Below are positions 1 through 9,548 of a stretch of DNA of 48,626 nt, piece by piece. A program made the translations under genes and the position numbers. The stretch spans positions 1-48,626 of the forward strand of contig LRMT01000008.1 of NCBI GenBank assembly GCA_001725945.1, in the 5' to 3' direction. This stretch comes from Cupriavidus sp. UYMMa02A. Lineage in GTDB: Bacteria > Pseudomonadota > Gammaproteobacteria > Burkholderiales > Burkholderiaceae. The first letter of the stretch is position 1. Each line of letters opens with the position of its first letter. A model generated the notes under the pieces. It did not search any database. It had not been told where the DNA came from and saw only the letters and a program-made list of their open reading frames with translations.

Positions 1-210
1 GGCCGAGACATCGGCGGCGGCGTTGCTGGCCGCGCCTTGGCGGCATCGGCGGCGTTGCTGGCCAGCGCGGCGGCATCGCTGGCCGGCGCTGGCCGATTCC
101 GCCGCGCTTTGCATGGCGCTATCGGCGCTCGGCGTAGCCGGCGCTTCTTCCTTCTTGCTGCAAGCGGCCATAGCCGCAGTGATCATCAACAGCGCGAGCA
201 GTTTCTTCAT
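1..210 (-). CDS. Small Ala-rich lipoprotein (partial, runs off the window)
   Basis: The gene starts at 210 with a ribosome site AAGGA seven bases upstream. The protein begins MKKLLALLMITAAMAACSKK: a short basic N-terminus, a hydrophobic stretch and a lipobox-like AAC, so it should be lipidated at Cys17 and anchored in a membrane. After the cysteine comes a Lys/Glu/Pro/Ala linker and then a low-complexity Ala/Ser/Asp tail. In the primary frame the tail turns Arg-rich near 97 and returns near 44. A neighbouring frame between these points gives a regular Ala-Ser-Asp-Ala-Ala repeat, so two compensating frame breaks are likely. The function is unknown. The 3' end lies outside the window. Confidence 0.6.
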   Translation of the reverse strand, partial: MKKLLALLMITAAMAACSKKEEAPATPSADSAMQSAAESASAGQRCRRAGQQRRRCRQGAASNAAADVSA

Positions 211-400
211 GATTTCGTCCTTATGTCCGTGCTTCAGGAGAGACAATTTGCCGGCGGCTTCTTATGTAGCCGGTCGTGAACGATTATAGACAGCGGCCTT
301 TAGCCCGCCAGTGCTGTTTCAAGCATTTACAACAGATACAAAGCGTTAGGCCCCGTTGAGCGATGATCAAGATAAGTCGTGTATTAGGCGCTTATTGGTG

Positions 401-1480
401 TCAGCTGTCTTCGCCCAGCGCCGCGAGCTGGTCCGCTTGGTGCTCCGCGGCCAGCGTGGAAACCAGTTCCTCCAGGTCGCCATCCATGATCATGTCGATC
501 TTGTAGAGCGTCAGGTTGATGCGGTGGTCGGTCACGCGCCCTTGCGGGAAGTTGTACGTGCGGATGCGGTCGCTGCGGTCGCCCGAGCCGATCAGGTTGC
601 GGCGCGTGTTCGCTTCCTTCGCCTGTGCGGCGCGCATCTGCTGGTCCTTGATGCGCGCGGCCAGCACCTTCATGGCCTTGTCCTTGTTGCGGTGCTGGCT
701 GCGGTCGTCCTGGCATTCCACCACGATGCCGGTCGGGATGTGCGTGAGACGCACGGCCGAGTCGGTCTTGTTGACGTGCTGGCCGCCGGCGCCCGACGCC
801 CGGAACGTGTCGATGCGCAGGTCGGACGGATTGATTTCGACTTCGCCCACTTCATCCGCTTCCGGCATTACCGCCACCGTGCAGGCCGAGGTATGGATGC
901 GGCCTTGCGCCTCGGTGGCCGGCACGCGCTGCACACGGTGGCCACCCGATTCGAACTTCAGGCGCGAGAACGCGGCATCGCCGGCAATGCGCACAATCAC
1001 TTCCTTGTAGCCGCCCAGGTCGGACTCGGACTCGCTCATGATCTCCACCTGCCAGCGCTGGCGCTCGGCGAAGCGCGTGTACATGCGCAGCAGGTCGCCC
1101 GCAAACAGCGCGCTTTCCTCGCCGCCGCGCGCGCGGATTTCCAGGATCAGGTTGCGGTCGTCGTTCGGGTCCTTGGGCAGCAGCAGTTTCTGCAGGCTGC
1201 CTTCCAGCGTCTCAAGCCGTTCGCGCGCGCTGGCAATCTCATCGGCGGCGAAGTCCTTCATCTCCGGATCGTCGAGCAGCGCCTGGGCCGTGGCCAGGTC
1301 GTCCTGTGCCTGGCGGTAGAGGCCATATTGCTCGGTCACCGGCGACAGTTCGGCATGCTCGCGGCTGAGCTTGCGGTACTGGTCGATATTGGCGGTCGCA
1401 TCCTCGCGCGCAAGCAGGGCGTTGACTTCGTCGAGTCGCTCGGCCAGTTGGTCGAGCTTGGCAAGCATGCTGGCTTTCAT
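401..1480 (-). CDS. prfA: Peptide chain release factor 1
   Basis: RF1 recognises UAA and UAG stop codons and releases the finished peptide from the ribosome. The 359-residue protein has the usual length. The stop-codon recognition motif PAT is at about 187-189 inside [10 protein letters not shown], and the universal catalytic GGQ is at about 232-234 inside [16 protein letters not shown] chose the ATG at 1480 ([10 protein letters not shown]) because it matches the family N-terminus; the longer open frame adds a Pro/Ala-rich leader that is probably untranslated. No strong ribosome site precedes this ATG. The gene lies 105 bases after hemA on the same strand, the usual betaproteobacterial order, and is intact. 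Confidence 0.97.
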   Translation of the reverse strand: MKASMLAKLDQLAERLDEVNALLAREDATANIDQYRKLSREHAELSPVTEQYGLYRQAQDDLATAQALLDDPEMKDFAADEIASARERLETLEGSLQKLLLPKDPNDDRNLILEIRARGGEESALFAGDLLRMYTRFAERQRWQVEIMSESESDLGGYKEVIVRIAGDAAFSRLKFESGGHRVQRVPATEAQGRIHTSACTVAVMPEADEVGEVEINPSDLRIDTFRASGAGGQHVNKTDSAVRLTHIPTGIVVECQDDRSQHRNKDKAMKVLAARIKDQQMRAAQAKEANTRRNLIGSGDRSDRIRTYNFPQGRVTDHRINLTLYKIDMIMDGDLEELVSTLAAEHQADQLAALGEDS

Positions 1481-1585
1481 GGGAATCCGGGTGGGGGAGG
1501 CGGGAGAAGGGCAGAAACCGGCCGCGATCGGGGCGGGCGGCGGGATGCCGGCGCGCATGCGCGCGGGCGCAGCGCTCGGTCGCGG

Positions 1586-2890
1586 CTAGCGCTCGGAGTG
1601 GCTGCTGTGGCGGAACAGGCCGGGCACCAGGCGCACCAGCGCCTCGCGGTTCTCGCCCTGCATGTGGTTCAGCGCATGGGTCGGGCCATGCAGGAACTTG
1701 CGCGTGAGCGCGCCCGACAGGGCTTCAAGCACAGCTTCCGGGTCGTCGCCGCGCGCGAGCATGCGCCGGGCGCGGTCCAGTTCGGCCTGGCGGATCGATT
1801 CGCCGGTGGTCTGCAGCTCGCGGATGACCGGCACCACGCTGCGCGTTTCGAGCCAGTGCATGAAATTCTGCACGCGGCTTTCGATAATCGCCTCGGCCTG
1901 GGCCACGGCGGCCTGGCGCATCGCGTTGCCTTCGCGCACGACGGCGCCGAGGTCGTCCACGGTGTAGAGGAAGACGTCGTCCAGGCGCGCGACTTCGGGC
2001 TCCACGTCGCGCGGCACGGCCAGGTCGACCATCATGATCGGGCGGTGCTTGCGGCGCTTGACCGCGCGCTCGACGGCGCCCAGGCCGATGATCGGCAGCG
2101 AACTCGCGGTGCAGGACACCACGATGTCGAATTCATGCAGGCGCTCGCCGAGTTCCTGCAGGCGGATCGCCTGCGTGGTCAGGCCCTGTTCGGCAAGCTG
2201 TTCGGCCAGCTTTTCGCCGCGCTCGACGGTGCGGTTGGCCACCACCACCTGGCGCGGCTTCTGCGCGGCGAAGTGCGTGGCGCACAGCTCGATCATCTCG
2301 CCGGCGCCGATGAACAGCACGCGCTGCGTCGAAATGCTTTCAAAGATCCGTTGTGCCAGCCGTACGGCTGCCGCGGCCATCGACACCGAATGCGCGCCGA
2401 TCTCGGTCTGGCCGCGGACTTCCTTGGCCACCGCGAACGTGCGCTGGAACAGCTGGTTCAGGTAGGTGCCGAGCGAGCCGGCTTCACCGGCTGTGCGCAC
2501 GGCATCCTTGAGCTGGCCCAGGATCTGGGTCTCGCCGAGCACCATCGAATCCAGCCCGCTTGCCACGCGGAACGCATGGCGCACGGCTTCGGACTGAGGC
2601 AGGGAATACAGGTGCGGTGCCAGGTCGGACGCCGGCACGTTGTGGTGCTGCGACAGCCACTGCAGCGTGTGCTCGAAACCCTCCGCGCCTGGCTTCAGTA
2701 CGTCGGTCGCGCAGTAGATTTCAGTGCGATTGCAGGTGGAGAGGATGGCAGCTTCGGTACCATTGCGACCGGCCAGGTGCGTGCGCAGCGTCCCGAGCGC
2801 CGGTTTGATCTGCTCAAGCGGAAACGCCACCCGCTCGCGCAGCGAGACTGGTGCCGTCGTATGGTTGATGCCGATCGCGAGCAGTTGCAT
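1586..2890 (-). CDS. hemA: Glutamyl-tRNA reductase
   Basis: HemA reduces glutamyl-tRNA(Glu) to glutamate-1-semialdehyde with NADPH, the first step of C5-pathway tetrapyrrole synthesis. The 434-residue protein starts [19 protein letters not shown], the family signature. The catalytic cysteine lies at about residue 53 in [21 protein letters not shown] follows, then the NADPH-binding segment [11 protein letters not shown], and the C-terminal dimerisation helices. The ATG at 2890 was chosen over an upstream extension because the conserved N-terminus begins there. A -10 box TATAAT lies about 47 bases upstream. The gene is intact and is followed by prfA on the same strand. Confidence 0.97.
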   Translation of the reverse strand: MQLLAIGINHTTAPVSLRERVAFPLEQIKPALGTLRTHLAGRNGTEAAILSTCNRTEIYCATDVLKPGAEGFEHTLQWLSQHHNVPASDLAPHLYSLPQSEAVRHAFRVASGLDSMVLGETQILGQLKDAVRTAGEAGSLGTYLNQLFQRTFAVAKEVRGQTEIGAHSVSMAAAAVRLAQRIFESISTQRVLFIGAGEMIELCATHFAAQKPRQVVVANRTVERGEKLAEQLAEQGLTTQAIRLQELGERLHEFDIVVSCTASSLPIIGLGAVERAVKRRKHRPIMMVDLAVPRDVEPEVARLDDVFLYTVDDLGAVVREGNAMRQAAVAQAEAIIESRVQNFMHWLETRSVVPVIRELQTTGESIRQAELDRARRMLARGDDPEAVLEALSGALTRKFLHGPTHALNHMQGENREALVRLVPGLFRHSSHSER

Positions 2891-2936
2891 TTGTAGGGAC
2901 TGGTGCCGGGTCCACAGCAAGTGCGGCCCGATTGCC

Positions 2937-2942
2937 ATTATA
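2937..2942 (-). promoter_or_regulatory. Probable -10 box for hemA-prfA
   Basis: The minus strand reads a perfect TATAAT about 47 bases before the hemA ATG. At the right distance upstream I see only CTGCAA, a weak -35 match, so the promoter call rests mainly on the -10 box and its position. Confidence 0.45.
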
Positions 2943-3047
2943 ACGTCGGGATCGGATCTTGCAGGCATGCGCGGCATCAAGCCGGGGACGCAGTATTGTT
3001 ACGCCGGCCCGGCAAGATTGTGGACCGGGCAATACTCAGGAGCGAGG

Positions 3048-3293
3048 ATGTTGGGTACGTTGATCGTGGGATTGCTGGTCGGCCTGGGGGCACGCCAGAT
3101 GCATCCCGGCGGCAGGGTGGTGACCCTGCCAGCCGCGCTGGTGCTTGGGATGGCGGGCGCCGCGGCGGCTTTCTACGGCGGGCGTGCGCTTCACTTGTTC
3201 ATCGACGGCCAGCTCAGCGGCTGGTTCGCGGCAATCGTCGGCGCCGCGCTGCTGGTCGGCCTGTGGGGAGCGTTGCGGCCCCGCCACGGGTAA
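3048..3293 (+). CDS. Small membrane protein resembling GlsB/YeaQ/YmgE
   Basis: An 81-residue protein with an AGGAG ribosome site five to six bases before the ATG. It begins MLGTLIVGLLVGLGARQMHPG, which resembles the start of transglycosylase-associated GlsB/YeaQ/YmgE proteins (a Gly-rich helix followed by Ala-Arg and His-Pro-Gly). Two or three further Gly/Ala-rich hydrophobic segments follow, ending in a basic RPRHG tail, so it is an inner-membrane protein. It is divergent from hemA and convergent with the nucleosidase gene, and appears to be a single-gene unit. Family assignment is by pattern only and the function is unknown. Confidence 0.7.
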   Translation: MLGTLIVGLLVGLGARQMHPGGRVVTLPAALVLGMAGAAAAFYGGRALHLFIDGQLSGWFAAIVGAALLVGLWGALRPRHG

Positions 3294-3341
3294 CTTCAGA
3301 ACTGACGATCCTGGCAGGAATCGGCTTCCGCAGGCAGCGAA

Positions 3342-4109
3342 TCAGCCGCGTGCGGCCAGGAAGCGCCGCAGGATGCCATCGGAATAATGGCTGGCCACCT
3401 TTTTCAGGAATGCCGGAAAGTCCACATGCGCACTGTCGTCGGCGCGGTCGGAGATGGTCCGCATGACCGCGTAGCGCACGCCATATTCATGGCAAACCTG
3501 CGCGACCGCGGCGCCTTCCATTTCCACGGCCAGCAGGTCCGGCAGGCGCTCCCGCAGTTCCGCGACGGCGGTGGCCGAGTTGATGAACTGGTCGCCGCTG
3601 CCCACCAGACCCAGCCGCAGCGCGGGCGTGCCGATGCCGAAGTGTTCGCGCACCGCCGGCGGTACATCGGTCGGCAGGTCTTCGCGCAGGAAGTGGTCAG
3701 CCGCCGCGCGCAGGGCTTCAGTCAGGCCCGGGTCGGCGGGAAAGCGCGCGCAATCGAGCAGAGGCACTTCATGGCGGGGGAATAGCGGTCGCGCATCCAT
3801 GTCGTGCTGCATGGTTTCGCTGGCGATGACGATATCGCCCACGCGCACGCCGTCGCCCACGCCGCCGGCCAGGCCGGTAAAGACGATCTCCTGCACGCCG
3901 AACTCACGGATCAGCGTGGCCGTGGTGGCGGCCGCCGCGACCTTGCCGACGCGGGCCAGCACGAGCACGCAGGACTGCCCGTGGAGATGGCCCACATGGT
4001 AGTCGCGCATGCCGATGCGGTGGATGGTTGCGCGCGCGTCTTCATGGCGCATGGCCGCGACGAGGCTGTCGACTTCGTCATGCAGGGCGGCGAGGATGCC
4101 GAGGGTCAT
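3342..4109 (-). CDS. mtnN: 5'-methylthioadenosine/S-adenosylhomocysteine nucleosidase
   Basis: This enzyme cleaves adenine from methylthioadenosine and S-adenosylhomocysteine in methyl-cycle salvage and frees the precursor of autoinducer-2 type molecules. The 255-residue protein starts MTLGILAALHDEVDSL, the usual MTAN beginning with its conserved early Glu. It has the phosphorylase-superfamily glycine segment FTGLAGGVGDGVRVGDIVIA, the ribose-binding VEMEGAAVAQV and the catalytic SDRAD near the C-terminus. A few in-frame codons upstream were excluded because homology begins at this ATG. The gene is intact and stands alone between convergent and divergent neighbours. Confidence 0.92.
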   Translation of the reverse strand: MTLGILAALHDEVDSLVAAMRHEDARATIHRIGMRDYHVGHLHGQSCVLVLARVGKVAAAATTATLIREFGVQEIVFTGLAGGVGDGVRVGDIVIASETMQHDMDARPLFPRHEVPLLDCARFPADPGLTEALRAAADHFLREDLPTDVPPAVREHFGIGTPALRLGLVGSGDQFINSATAVAELRERLPDLLAVEMEGAAVAQVCHEYGVRYAVMRTISDRADDSAHVDFPAFLKKVASHYSDGILRRFLAARG

Positions 4110-4243
4110 GGGGGCGTGGCCGAAACGGAAAACCAAAAGGATACCGGCAGGCGCGGGGCGGGCATAGGCCGCCTTGATCCCGGACAGGTGCGGCGCCAGC
4201 GGCGCTTTGCTAGAGTCGCTCCATACCGACTCCGGGAACGTGC

Positions 4244-5271
4244 ATGACCATCACATCGACGCCCACAACCGGCGAGCGCCGCGCCATCCGCCAGGCCCTC
4301 GCCGAGTGGCGCGCAGAGGGGCGGCTGGCAGCCGGCGGTGTGGCCCGGCCCTGGGGGCGCACCGAGCCCATGGCGGCCGATTGGCGCCGCTGGCTGGACC
4401 ACGGGCTGCTTGCACTGGGCACGACCCTGCTGTGCGCAGGCGTGATCGTCTTCTTTGCCTTCAACTGGCAGGACCTGCACAAGTTCGCGAAATTCGCGGT
4501 GCTGGCCTCGGCTATCAGCTTGATGGCCGGGTTTGCGCTGTTTCGGCAGAGCGGCGACATGGCGGGCCGCGCCGCGCTCGGCGGCGCGCAGGTGCTGGCC
4601 GGCGTGCTGCTCGCGTGATCGGCCAGACCTACCAGACCGGTGCCGATGCCTGGCAACTCTTCGCGCTATGGTCGCTGCTGGCCGTGCCGTGGGCGCTCGC
4701 GGCGCGCGCGGCGCCGCACTGGTGGCTGGTAATCGTGATCGGCAACGTGGCGCTGCTGCGTTACTTCAGCGTGCGCCTGGGCGTTGGCGGCATGTTCGAG
4801 TTGCTGTTCGATGCGCGGCACGCGCGCACCACCACCTTGCTGCTGCTGGGTACGGTGCTGCTGCAGCTGGCACTGTGGGCGTGGCTTTGCGCGCATGCTG
4901 CGGCATTCGGCTTCCGCGGCCAGACTGGCGCACGCATCCTGGCAGCGATGGCCTGTTTTCACGCGGGCTTCGTGGGCCTGTCCGCGCTGTTCACCAGTCA
5001 TCCGGACCTGTCGGCCTTCGGGCTGGCGGCGGTGGCGTTGCTGGCGCTGGGTTGGTGGTTCCGGCGGTGGGCGTTCGACATCGTCGTGCTGAGCCTGGCC
5101 AGCCTGACCGGCATCGTTCTTGTGGTCGCCGCTGTCGGCCGTCTGCTGCATGAAGGCAAGGCCGATTTCGACGCCTTCCTGCTGCTCGGACTCCTTACCG
5201 TAGGCATGGCCGCTGCCGCGGCCGCTTGGCTGATGCGTGCCTACCGCGCGCAAACCGTGGAGCTGTCATGA
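4244..5271 (+). CDS. DUF2157 membrane protein (one apparent frameshift near 4611)
   Basis: The N-terminal frame (MTITSTPTTGERRAIRQALA) has a cytoplasmic helix typical of DUF2157 (HTH-like, recognising W-x-x-E/G-x-L patterns) and then membrane segments starting with LGTTLLCAGVIVFFAFNWQDL. The frame ends at 4617, and the conserved continuation VIGQTYQTGADAWQLFALW lies one frame back. Adding one G at GCG-TGATC (about 4611) joins the two into one protein of about 342 residues with about eight to nine membrane helices. The stop overlaps the next start (ATGA at 5268-5271), so it is translationally coupled to the DUF4401 gene. The cellular role of the family is not known. Confidence 0.8.
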
Positions 5272-6390
5272 CCCAGGCCATCCAGACCGAACAGGCGCTG
5301 TGGCGCGAGCTGGCAGCGCGTGGCGAGGTGCAGGGCGAAGCCGACGCCAAGGTGCGGACGCCTGGGCGGTGCGTGCCTTGATGGGCGCGGCCGGGTGGCT
5401 CGGTGCGCTGTTCTTCCAGATGTTCTTCCTGGGCGCGGTCTTCGTCGCCGTGCGCGAGGACGCCGGCGCCATCGCGGTGACGGGCCTCGCCATGATTGTC
5501 CTCGCGGCGGTACTGTACCGGCGCGGCGGCGCGGGGATCGCGCTCGGGCAGTTCGCGCTGGCCGTGAGCCTCAGTGGCCAGGGCATGGTGATCTATGGCG
5601 TGGCGGAGTCGTTGGGCGGCGGGCGGGTGATCGAGACGGCCGCCTTCTGGGTGTGTCTTGCCGTGTTCGAGGCGGCGCTGTATGTGCTGGTGCAGAACCG
5701 GCTGCACCGGTTCCTGGCGGCGGTGGGCGTCTGGATCGGGCTGGCCGTCGCCGTGCATCTCGCGCTGACGGACTCGGTGCGCCACGCGTGGCTGGCCATC
5801 CCGTGGTCGCTGGGCTGGCTCGCGCCGGCCGCCTGCGCGCTCGCGGCATGGTTCACCGTGGCCGAACAGCGCCTGTGCGCCAGCGGCCGGCACGTCTGGC
5901 TGGAGCCGGCGATCGATGCCACGCTGTTGTTCGCATTGGGCGCGGCGCTGGTCGTAACGGGCGCTAGCCATCCTCTGGCGTGGTTCGGCGTCCCCGAGAC
6001 CGTACCGCTCTTTTCCAGCGCGCGCTGGCTCACGGGCGCATTGGTCGGCGTGGTGCTGGTTGGCTTCGCGCTGACGGAGTGCCGGCGGCTCGCACTATCG
6101 ATTCCGGCTACTGCGTCGTGCTCGCCGGCACAGCGGCATTCAGCGTCCTGATGTCCGCGGCGCCTGCCATCGGCGCCGGCGCGCTTGCGCTAGGACTGGC
6201 CTTGCGGCGCGCCTCGCTGCCATGGCTGGGCCTCGGCGTTGCCGCCATCGCCATTGGCTTCATCTGGTACTACAGCTCGCTGCATTGGACACTGCTGGCG
6301 AAGTCCGTCACGCTCGCCGTCGCCGGACTGGTGCTGCTCGGCTTGCGTCAATGGCTCGTGCACGGCGAGCCGGTAGAGGAGATCGCATGA
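5268..6390 (+). CDS. DUF4401 membrane protein (two apparent frameshifts)
   Basis: The start ATG overlaps the stop of the DUF2157 gene. The first 32 residues (MTQAIQTEQALWRELAARGE) are in one frame. One missing C in ACGCC-TGG near 5365 moves the protein to the frame reading TPWAVRALMGAAGWLGALFF. A second missing base near 6090 moves it to the frame ending with SGYCVVLAGTAAFSVLMSAA and IGFIWYYSSLHWTLLAKSV, typical of DUF4401 C-termini. The combined protein of about 374 residues is almost entirely hydrophobic helices. Its stop overlaps the next gene's ATG (6387-6390). It is the middle gene of a conserved-looking three-gene membrane unit of unknown function. Confidence 0.75.
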
Positions 6391-6881
6391 AACGATGGAT
6401 CCTGATGGCCTGGGCGCTCACGCTGGCACTGGCCGCGGCGGGCATCTTCGGCAAGGAACGCCTGCTGGCACGTGGCGACACCATCTACCTGAGGCTCGCG
6501 CCAGTCGATCCGCGCTCGCTGATGCAGGGCGACTACATGGCGTTGAACTTTGCCATCGGCGCCGCCATCCGGGCCGCACGAATGGATGGGTTCGAGCAGC
6601 GCGACGGCGTCGCCGTCATCCGGCTCGACGCGAACCGGGAGGCTTCATTCGTCCGGCTGCATGGCGATGAGCCGCTGGCGGCGGGCGAACGGCTACTGCG
6701 CTTCCAGACCGTCGAGGCGCGGTGGGGTGGTACGCAGGTACAGGTTTCGACCGATGCGTATTTCTTCCAGGAAGGGCAAGGCGGGCGCTTCGAGAAGGCG
6801 CGGTATGGGGAGTTCCGGGTGGATGGGAACGGGCAGGCGTTGCTGGTGGGGTTGAGGGGGAAGGGGATGGAGGCGCTGTAG
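6387..6881 (+). CDS. GDYXXLXY domain protein
   Basis: A 164-residue protein with one N-terminal membrane anchor (ILMAWALTLALAAAGIFGKE) and an extracytoplasmic domain bearing the family motif as QGDYMALNF at about residues 50-58. Members of this family commonly follow DUF2157 and DUF4401 genes. Here the three overlap by ATGA junctions, implying one transcript and perhaps one complex. The gene is intact and is followed by a short hairpin and then a strong bidirectional terminator. The biochemical role is unknown. Confidence 0.85.
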   Translation: MKRWILMAWALTLALAAAGIFGKERLLARGDTIYLRLAPVDPRSLMQGDYMALNFAIGAAIRAARMDGFEQRDGVAVIRLDANREASFVRLHGDEPLAAGERLLRFQTVEARWGGTQVQVSTDAYFFQEGQGGRFEKARYGEFRVDGNGQALLVGLRGKGMEAL

Positions 6882-6890
6882 TGCCGAAAC

Positions 6891-6915
6891 ATTGTCGCGA
6901 CAGCGTCGCGACAAT
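6891..6915. repeat. Perfect 11-bp inverted repeat with 3-base loop
   Basis: ATTGTCGCGAC, AGC, GTCGCGACAAT. The hairpin sits 10 bases after the stop of the GDYXXLXY gene and about 48 bases before the main terminator. It has no T-run. It could be a transcript-end stabiliser or a protein-binding site. Confidence 0.6.
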
Positions 6916-6962
6916 TCTTGCAAGAGCGAACACGCTCAAGCGACAGGTGCGCCGTTATGCCA

Positions 6963-7003
6963 AAAAGAATCCCCGTGCCCTTAAGGGTCACGGGGATTCT
7001 TTT
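6963..7003. terminator. Bidirectional intrinsic terminator
   Basis: The arms AAAAGAATCCCCGTG and CACGGGGATTCTTTT form a perfect 15-bp stem. Inside are an extra CCC/GGG pairing, one bulged T and a TTAA loop. A-run and T-run tails are present on both sides. It lies between the convergent membrane trio and ychF and should end both transcripts. Confidence 0.9.
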
Positions 7004-7031
7004 GTGCAGAATTCCGAGGTTCCGGCGACTG

Positions 7032-8123
7032 TCAGACGTTGAACAAGAAATTCAACACATCCCCATCCTTCACCACATACTCTTTCCCTTCGGCCCGCAT
7101 CTTGCCCGCTTCCTTCGCGCCGGTCTCGCCCTTGAAGGAGATGTAGTCCTCATACGAGATGGTCTGCGCACGGATGAAGCCGCGTTCGAAGTCCGTATGG
7201 ATCACGCCGGCGGCCTTTGGGGCGGTGTCGCCCACGTGGATGGTCCAGGCGCGGACTTCCTTGACGCCAGCGGTGAAGTAGGTCTGCAGGCCCAGCAGCT
7301 TGAAGCCGGCGCGGATCACGCGGTCCAGGCCCGGTTCTTCCATGCCCAGGTCTGCCAGGAACTCGGCCTTGTCGGCGTCGTCCAGGTCGGCGATTTCTGC
7401 CTCGATGGCGGCGCAGACGGCTACCACCGGCGAGTCGGTCGTCTTGGCGTACTCGCGTACGACGTCCAAGTGCGGGTTGTTCTCGAAGCCGTCTTCGCGC
7501 ACGTTAGCCACGTACATGGTGGGCTTGGCGGTGATCAGGCAGAACGGGCGGATGGCCTCCCATTCTTCCGGCGCCAGGTCCAGCGTGCGCACAGCCTTGG
7601 CCTGGTCGAGCACGGCCTGTGCCTTTTCCAGCACGGCGACCAGCCGCAGCGCTTCCTTGTCACCGGCGCGGGCCGGCTTGATGTAGCGGGCCAGGGCCTT
7701 CTCGACAGTGCCCAGGTCGGCCAGCGCCAGTTCGGTGTTGATCACTTCGATGTCCGACAGCGGATCCACCTTGCCGGCCACGTGGATCACATTGTCATCT
7801 TCGAAGCAGCGCACCACGTGGGTGATGGCGTCGCATTCGCGGATATTGGCGAGGAACTGGTTGCCCAGGCCCTCACCCTTGGACGCGCCCGCCACCAGGC
7901 CGGCGATATCGACAAACTCGACCGTCGCCGGCAGGATGCGCTCCGGCTTGACGATCTCGGCCAGTTTGGCGAGCCTCGGATCCGGCACTTCGACCACGCC
8001 CACATTGGGTTCGATCGTGCAGAACGGATAGTTTTCGGCGGCGATGCCGGCCTTGGTCAGGGCATTGAACAGCGTGGACTTGCCGACGTTGGGCAGGCCG
8101 ACGATGCCGCATTGGAGGCTCAT
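7032..8123 (-). CDS. ychF: Redox-regulated ATPase YchF (Obg family)
   Basis: YchF is a conserved OBG-family P-loop protein that prefers ATP and associates with ribosomes and stress responses. The 363-residue protein is full length. It has the P-loop [15 protein letters not shown] at residues 9-23, the YchF signature [11 protein letters not shown], the Walker B-type [19 protein letters not shown], and NVRE in place of the usual NKxD, which is characteristic of the ATP-preferring YchF branch. The C-terminal TGS-like domain ends [21 protein letters not shown] sequence about 30 bases upstream may be its -10 box. The gene is intact and monocistronic, with a terminator directly downstream. Confidence 0.97.
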   Translation of the reverse strand: MSLQCGIVGLPNVGKSTLFNALTKAGIAAENYPFCTIEPNVGVVEVPDPRLAKLAEIVKPERILPATVEFVDIAGLVAGASKGEGLGNQFLANIRECDAITHVVRCFEDDNVIHVAGKVDPLSDIEVINTELALADLGTVEKALARYIKPARAGDKEALRLVAVLEKAQAVLDQAKAVRTLDLAPEEWEAIRPFCLITAKPTMYVANVREDGFENNPHLDVVREYAKTTDSPVVAVCAAIEAEIADLDDADKAEFLADLGMEEPGLDRVIRAGFKLLGLQTYFTAGVKEVRAWTIHVGDTAPKAAGVIHTDFERGFIRAQTISYEDYISFKGETGAKEAGKMRAEGKEYVVKDGDVLNFLFNV

Positions 8124-8223
8124 GGTGTCAGGCGGGAAATAGCAAAACCCATATTCTAGCGGATGGGGGCCCTCGGCCTTGCCCCACGGCGCCCCGAGCG
8201 CCGGGGCTGCGGGGGGAGGTGGC

Positions 8224-8229
8224 TATAAT
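8224..8229 (+). promoter_or_regulatory. TATAAT -10 box immediately before the UbiH-family start
   Basis: A perfect -10 hexamer ends seven bases before the ATG at 8236, so transcription would begin at or next to the start codon and give a leaderless mRNA. There is no recognisable ribosome site between box and ATG. The -35 region has no clear match. Confidence 0.45.
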
Positions 8230-8235
8230 CCAGCC

Positions 8236-9510
8236 ATGACCCGATCCACGCGTCCGTACGCAATTCCTCAGCTTTCCAGATCGCCGTCGTCGGCGGCGGC
8301 ATCGTGGGCAAGTCCTGCGCGCTGCTGCTGGCGCAGCAGGGCATGAGCGTGGCCCTGGTCGCGCCGCGTCCCGCGCGCGGACGCCCGCCGGCCGGTCCCG
8401 ATGACTGGGACAGCCGTATCTATGCGTTTTCCGCGAGTTCGCAGGCGCTGCTCGAGCGCATGCGCGTGTGGGAAGCGCTCGACCCCGCCCGCGTCCAGCC
8501 GGTGCGCGATATGCGCGTGTTCGGCGACGTCAGTGCTGCCGAAACATCGCCAAGCCTGGACGGCGACCTGCACTTCTCAGCCTACGCGGCCGCGGTGCCG
8601 CAACTGGCGTGGATCGTCGAATCCGGGCTCGTGGAGCGCGCCCTGGATACCGCGCTCGGTTTCCAGCACCAGGTCCAGTGGCATGACGATACCGCCGCCG
8701 GCTTCGAGCGCGATGCCGATGGTGCGACGCTCACGCTGTCCGGCGGCGCCAGGGTCCGTGCTGCCTGCGTGATCGGCGCCGACGGCGCGCGCTCCTGGGT
8801 GCGCCAGCAGTGCCATATCGGCGTGACCACGCGGCGCTATCGGCAGCTTGGCGTGGTAGCGAACTTCGAATGCGAACGGTCGCACCACGACACCGCCTGG
8901 CAATGGTTCCTGGGCGCCCGGAAAAGCTCATGGCCGACGAGGAGGCCGCCAACGGCGAGATCCTGGCCATGCTGCCGCTGCCGGGTTCGCGCATGTCGAT
9001 GGTCTGGGCGGCAGACGAGGCCCACGCCCACGAGTTGCTTGCGCTGTCGCCGGAGGCGCTGGCCGCCACGGTGATGCAGGCGGCCACGGGCGCGGTCGCA
9101 GCCGGTTCGGCGCGCTGCGCTGCGTGACGCCCGCGCAGGGTTTTCCGCTGGTGCTGCAGCGCGCGGAGCAGTTCGTGCAGCCGCACCTGGCGCTGGTGGG
9201 CGATGCCGCGCATGTGGTGCATCCGCTGGCCGGACAGGGCATGAACCTGGGTTTGCGCGATGTTGCGGAACTCGGCAAGGTCATGGCCGCCAAAGAACCT
9301 TTCCGCAGCGAGGGCGACCTGCGCCTGCTGCGCCGCTACGAACGGGCCCGCGCCACCGACCTGCTGTCGCTGACCGCCGCGACCGATGGCCTGCACCGGC
9401 TGTTCTCGCTGCCGGGCAGCGTGGCGCGCGTGGTGCGCAATACCGGCATCCGCGCGGTGGGCCGGCAGTCGCTGCTCAAGCGCTTCCTGATTGAACGGGC
9501 GCTCGGCTGA
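8236..9510 (+). CDS. UbiH/UbiF/VisC-family FAD hydroxylase (apparent frameshifts)
   Basis: The protein is a class A flavin monooxygenase of the type that hydroxylates the ubiquinone ring. The FAD-binding start is FQIAVVGGGIVGKSCALLLA, the middle motif is VIGADGARSWVRQ, and the second FAD motif is LVGDAAHVVHPLAGQGMNLGL. The conserved sequence runs through three frames. Breaks lie just after the ATG (about 8240), near 8925 (after WQWFLG) and near 9092 (before GRSRFGALRCVTPAQGF). Each is explained by one missing base. The joined protein of about 425 residues is a normal length. Which ring position it acts on cannot be told from sequence alone. Confidence 0.82.
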
Positions 9511-9548
9511 CGCCGGGTGCCGACCCTGACCGAATACCTGGAGTCGAT

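Noticed and set aside
356..2896. 846-residue open frame on the plus strand
   Set aside because: It lies antisense to prfA and hemA, which have clear motifs. Its His/Arg/Ala/Gly-rich composition is that of a GC-rich shadow frame.
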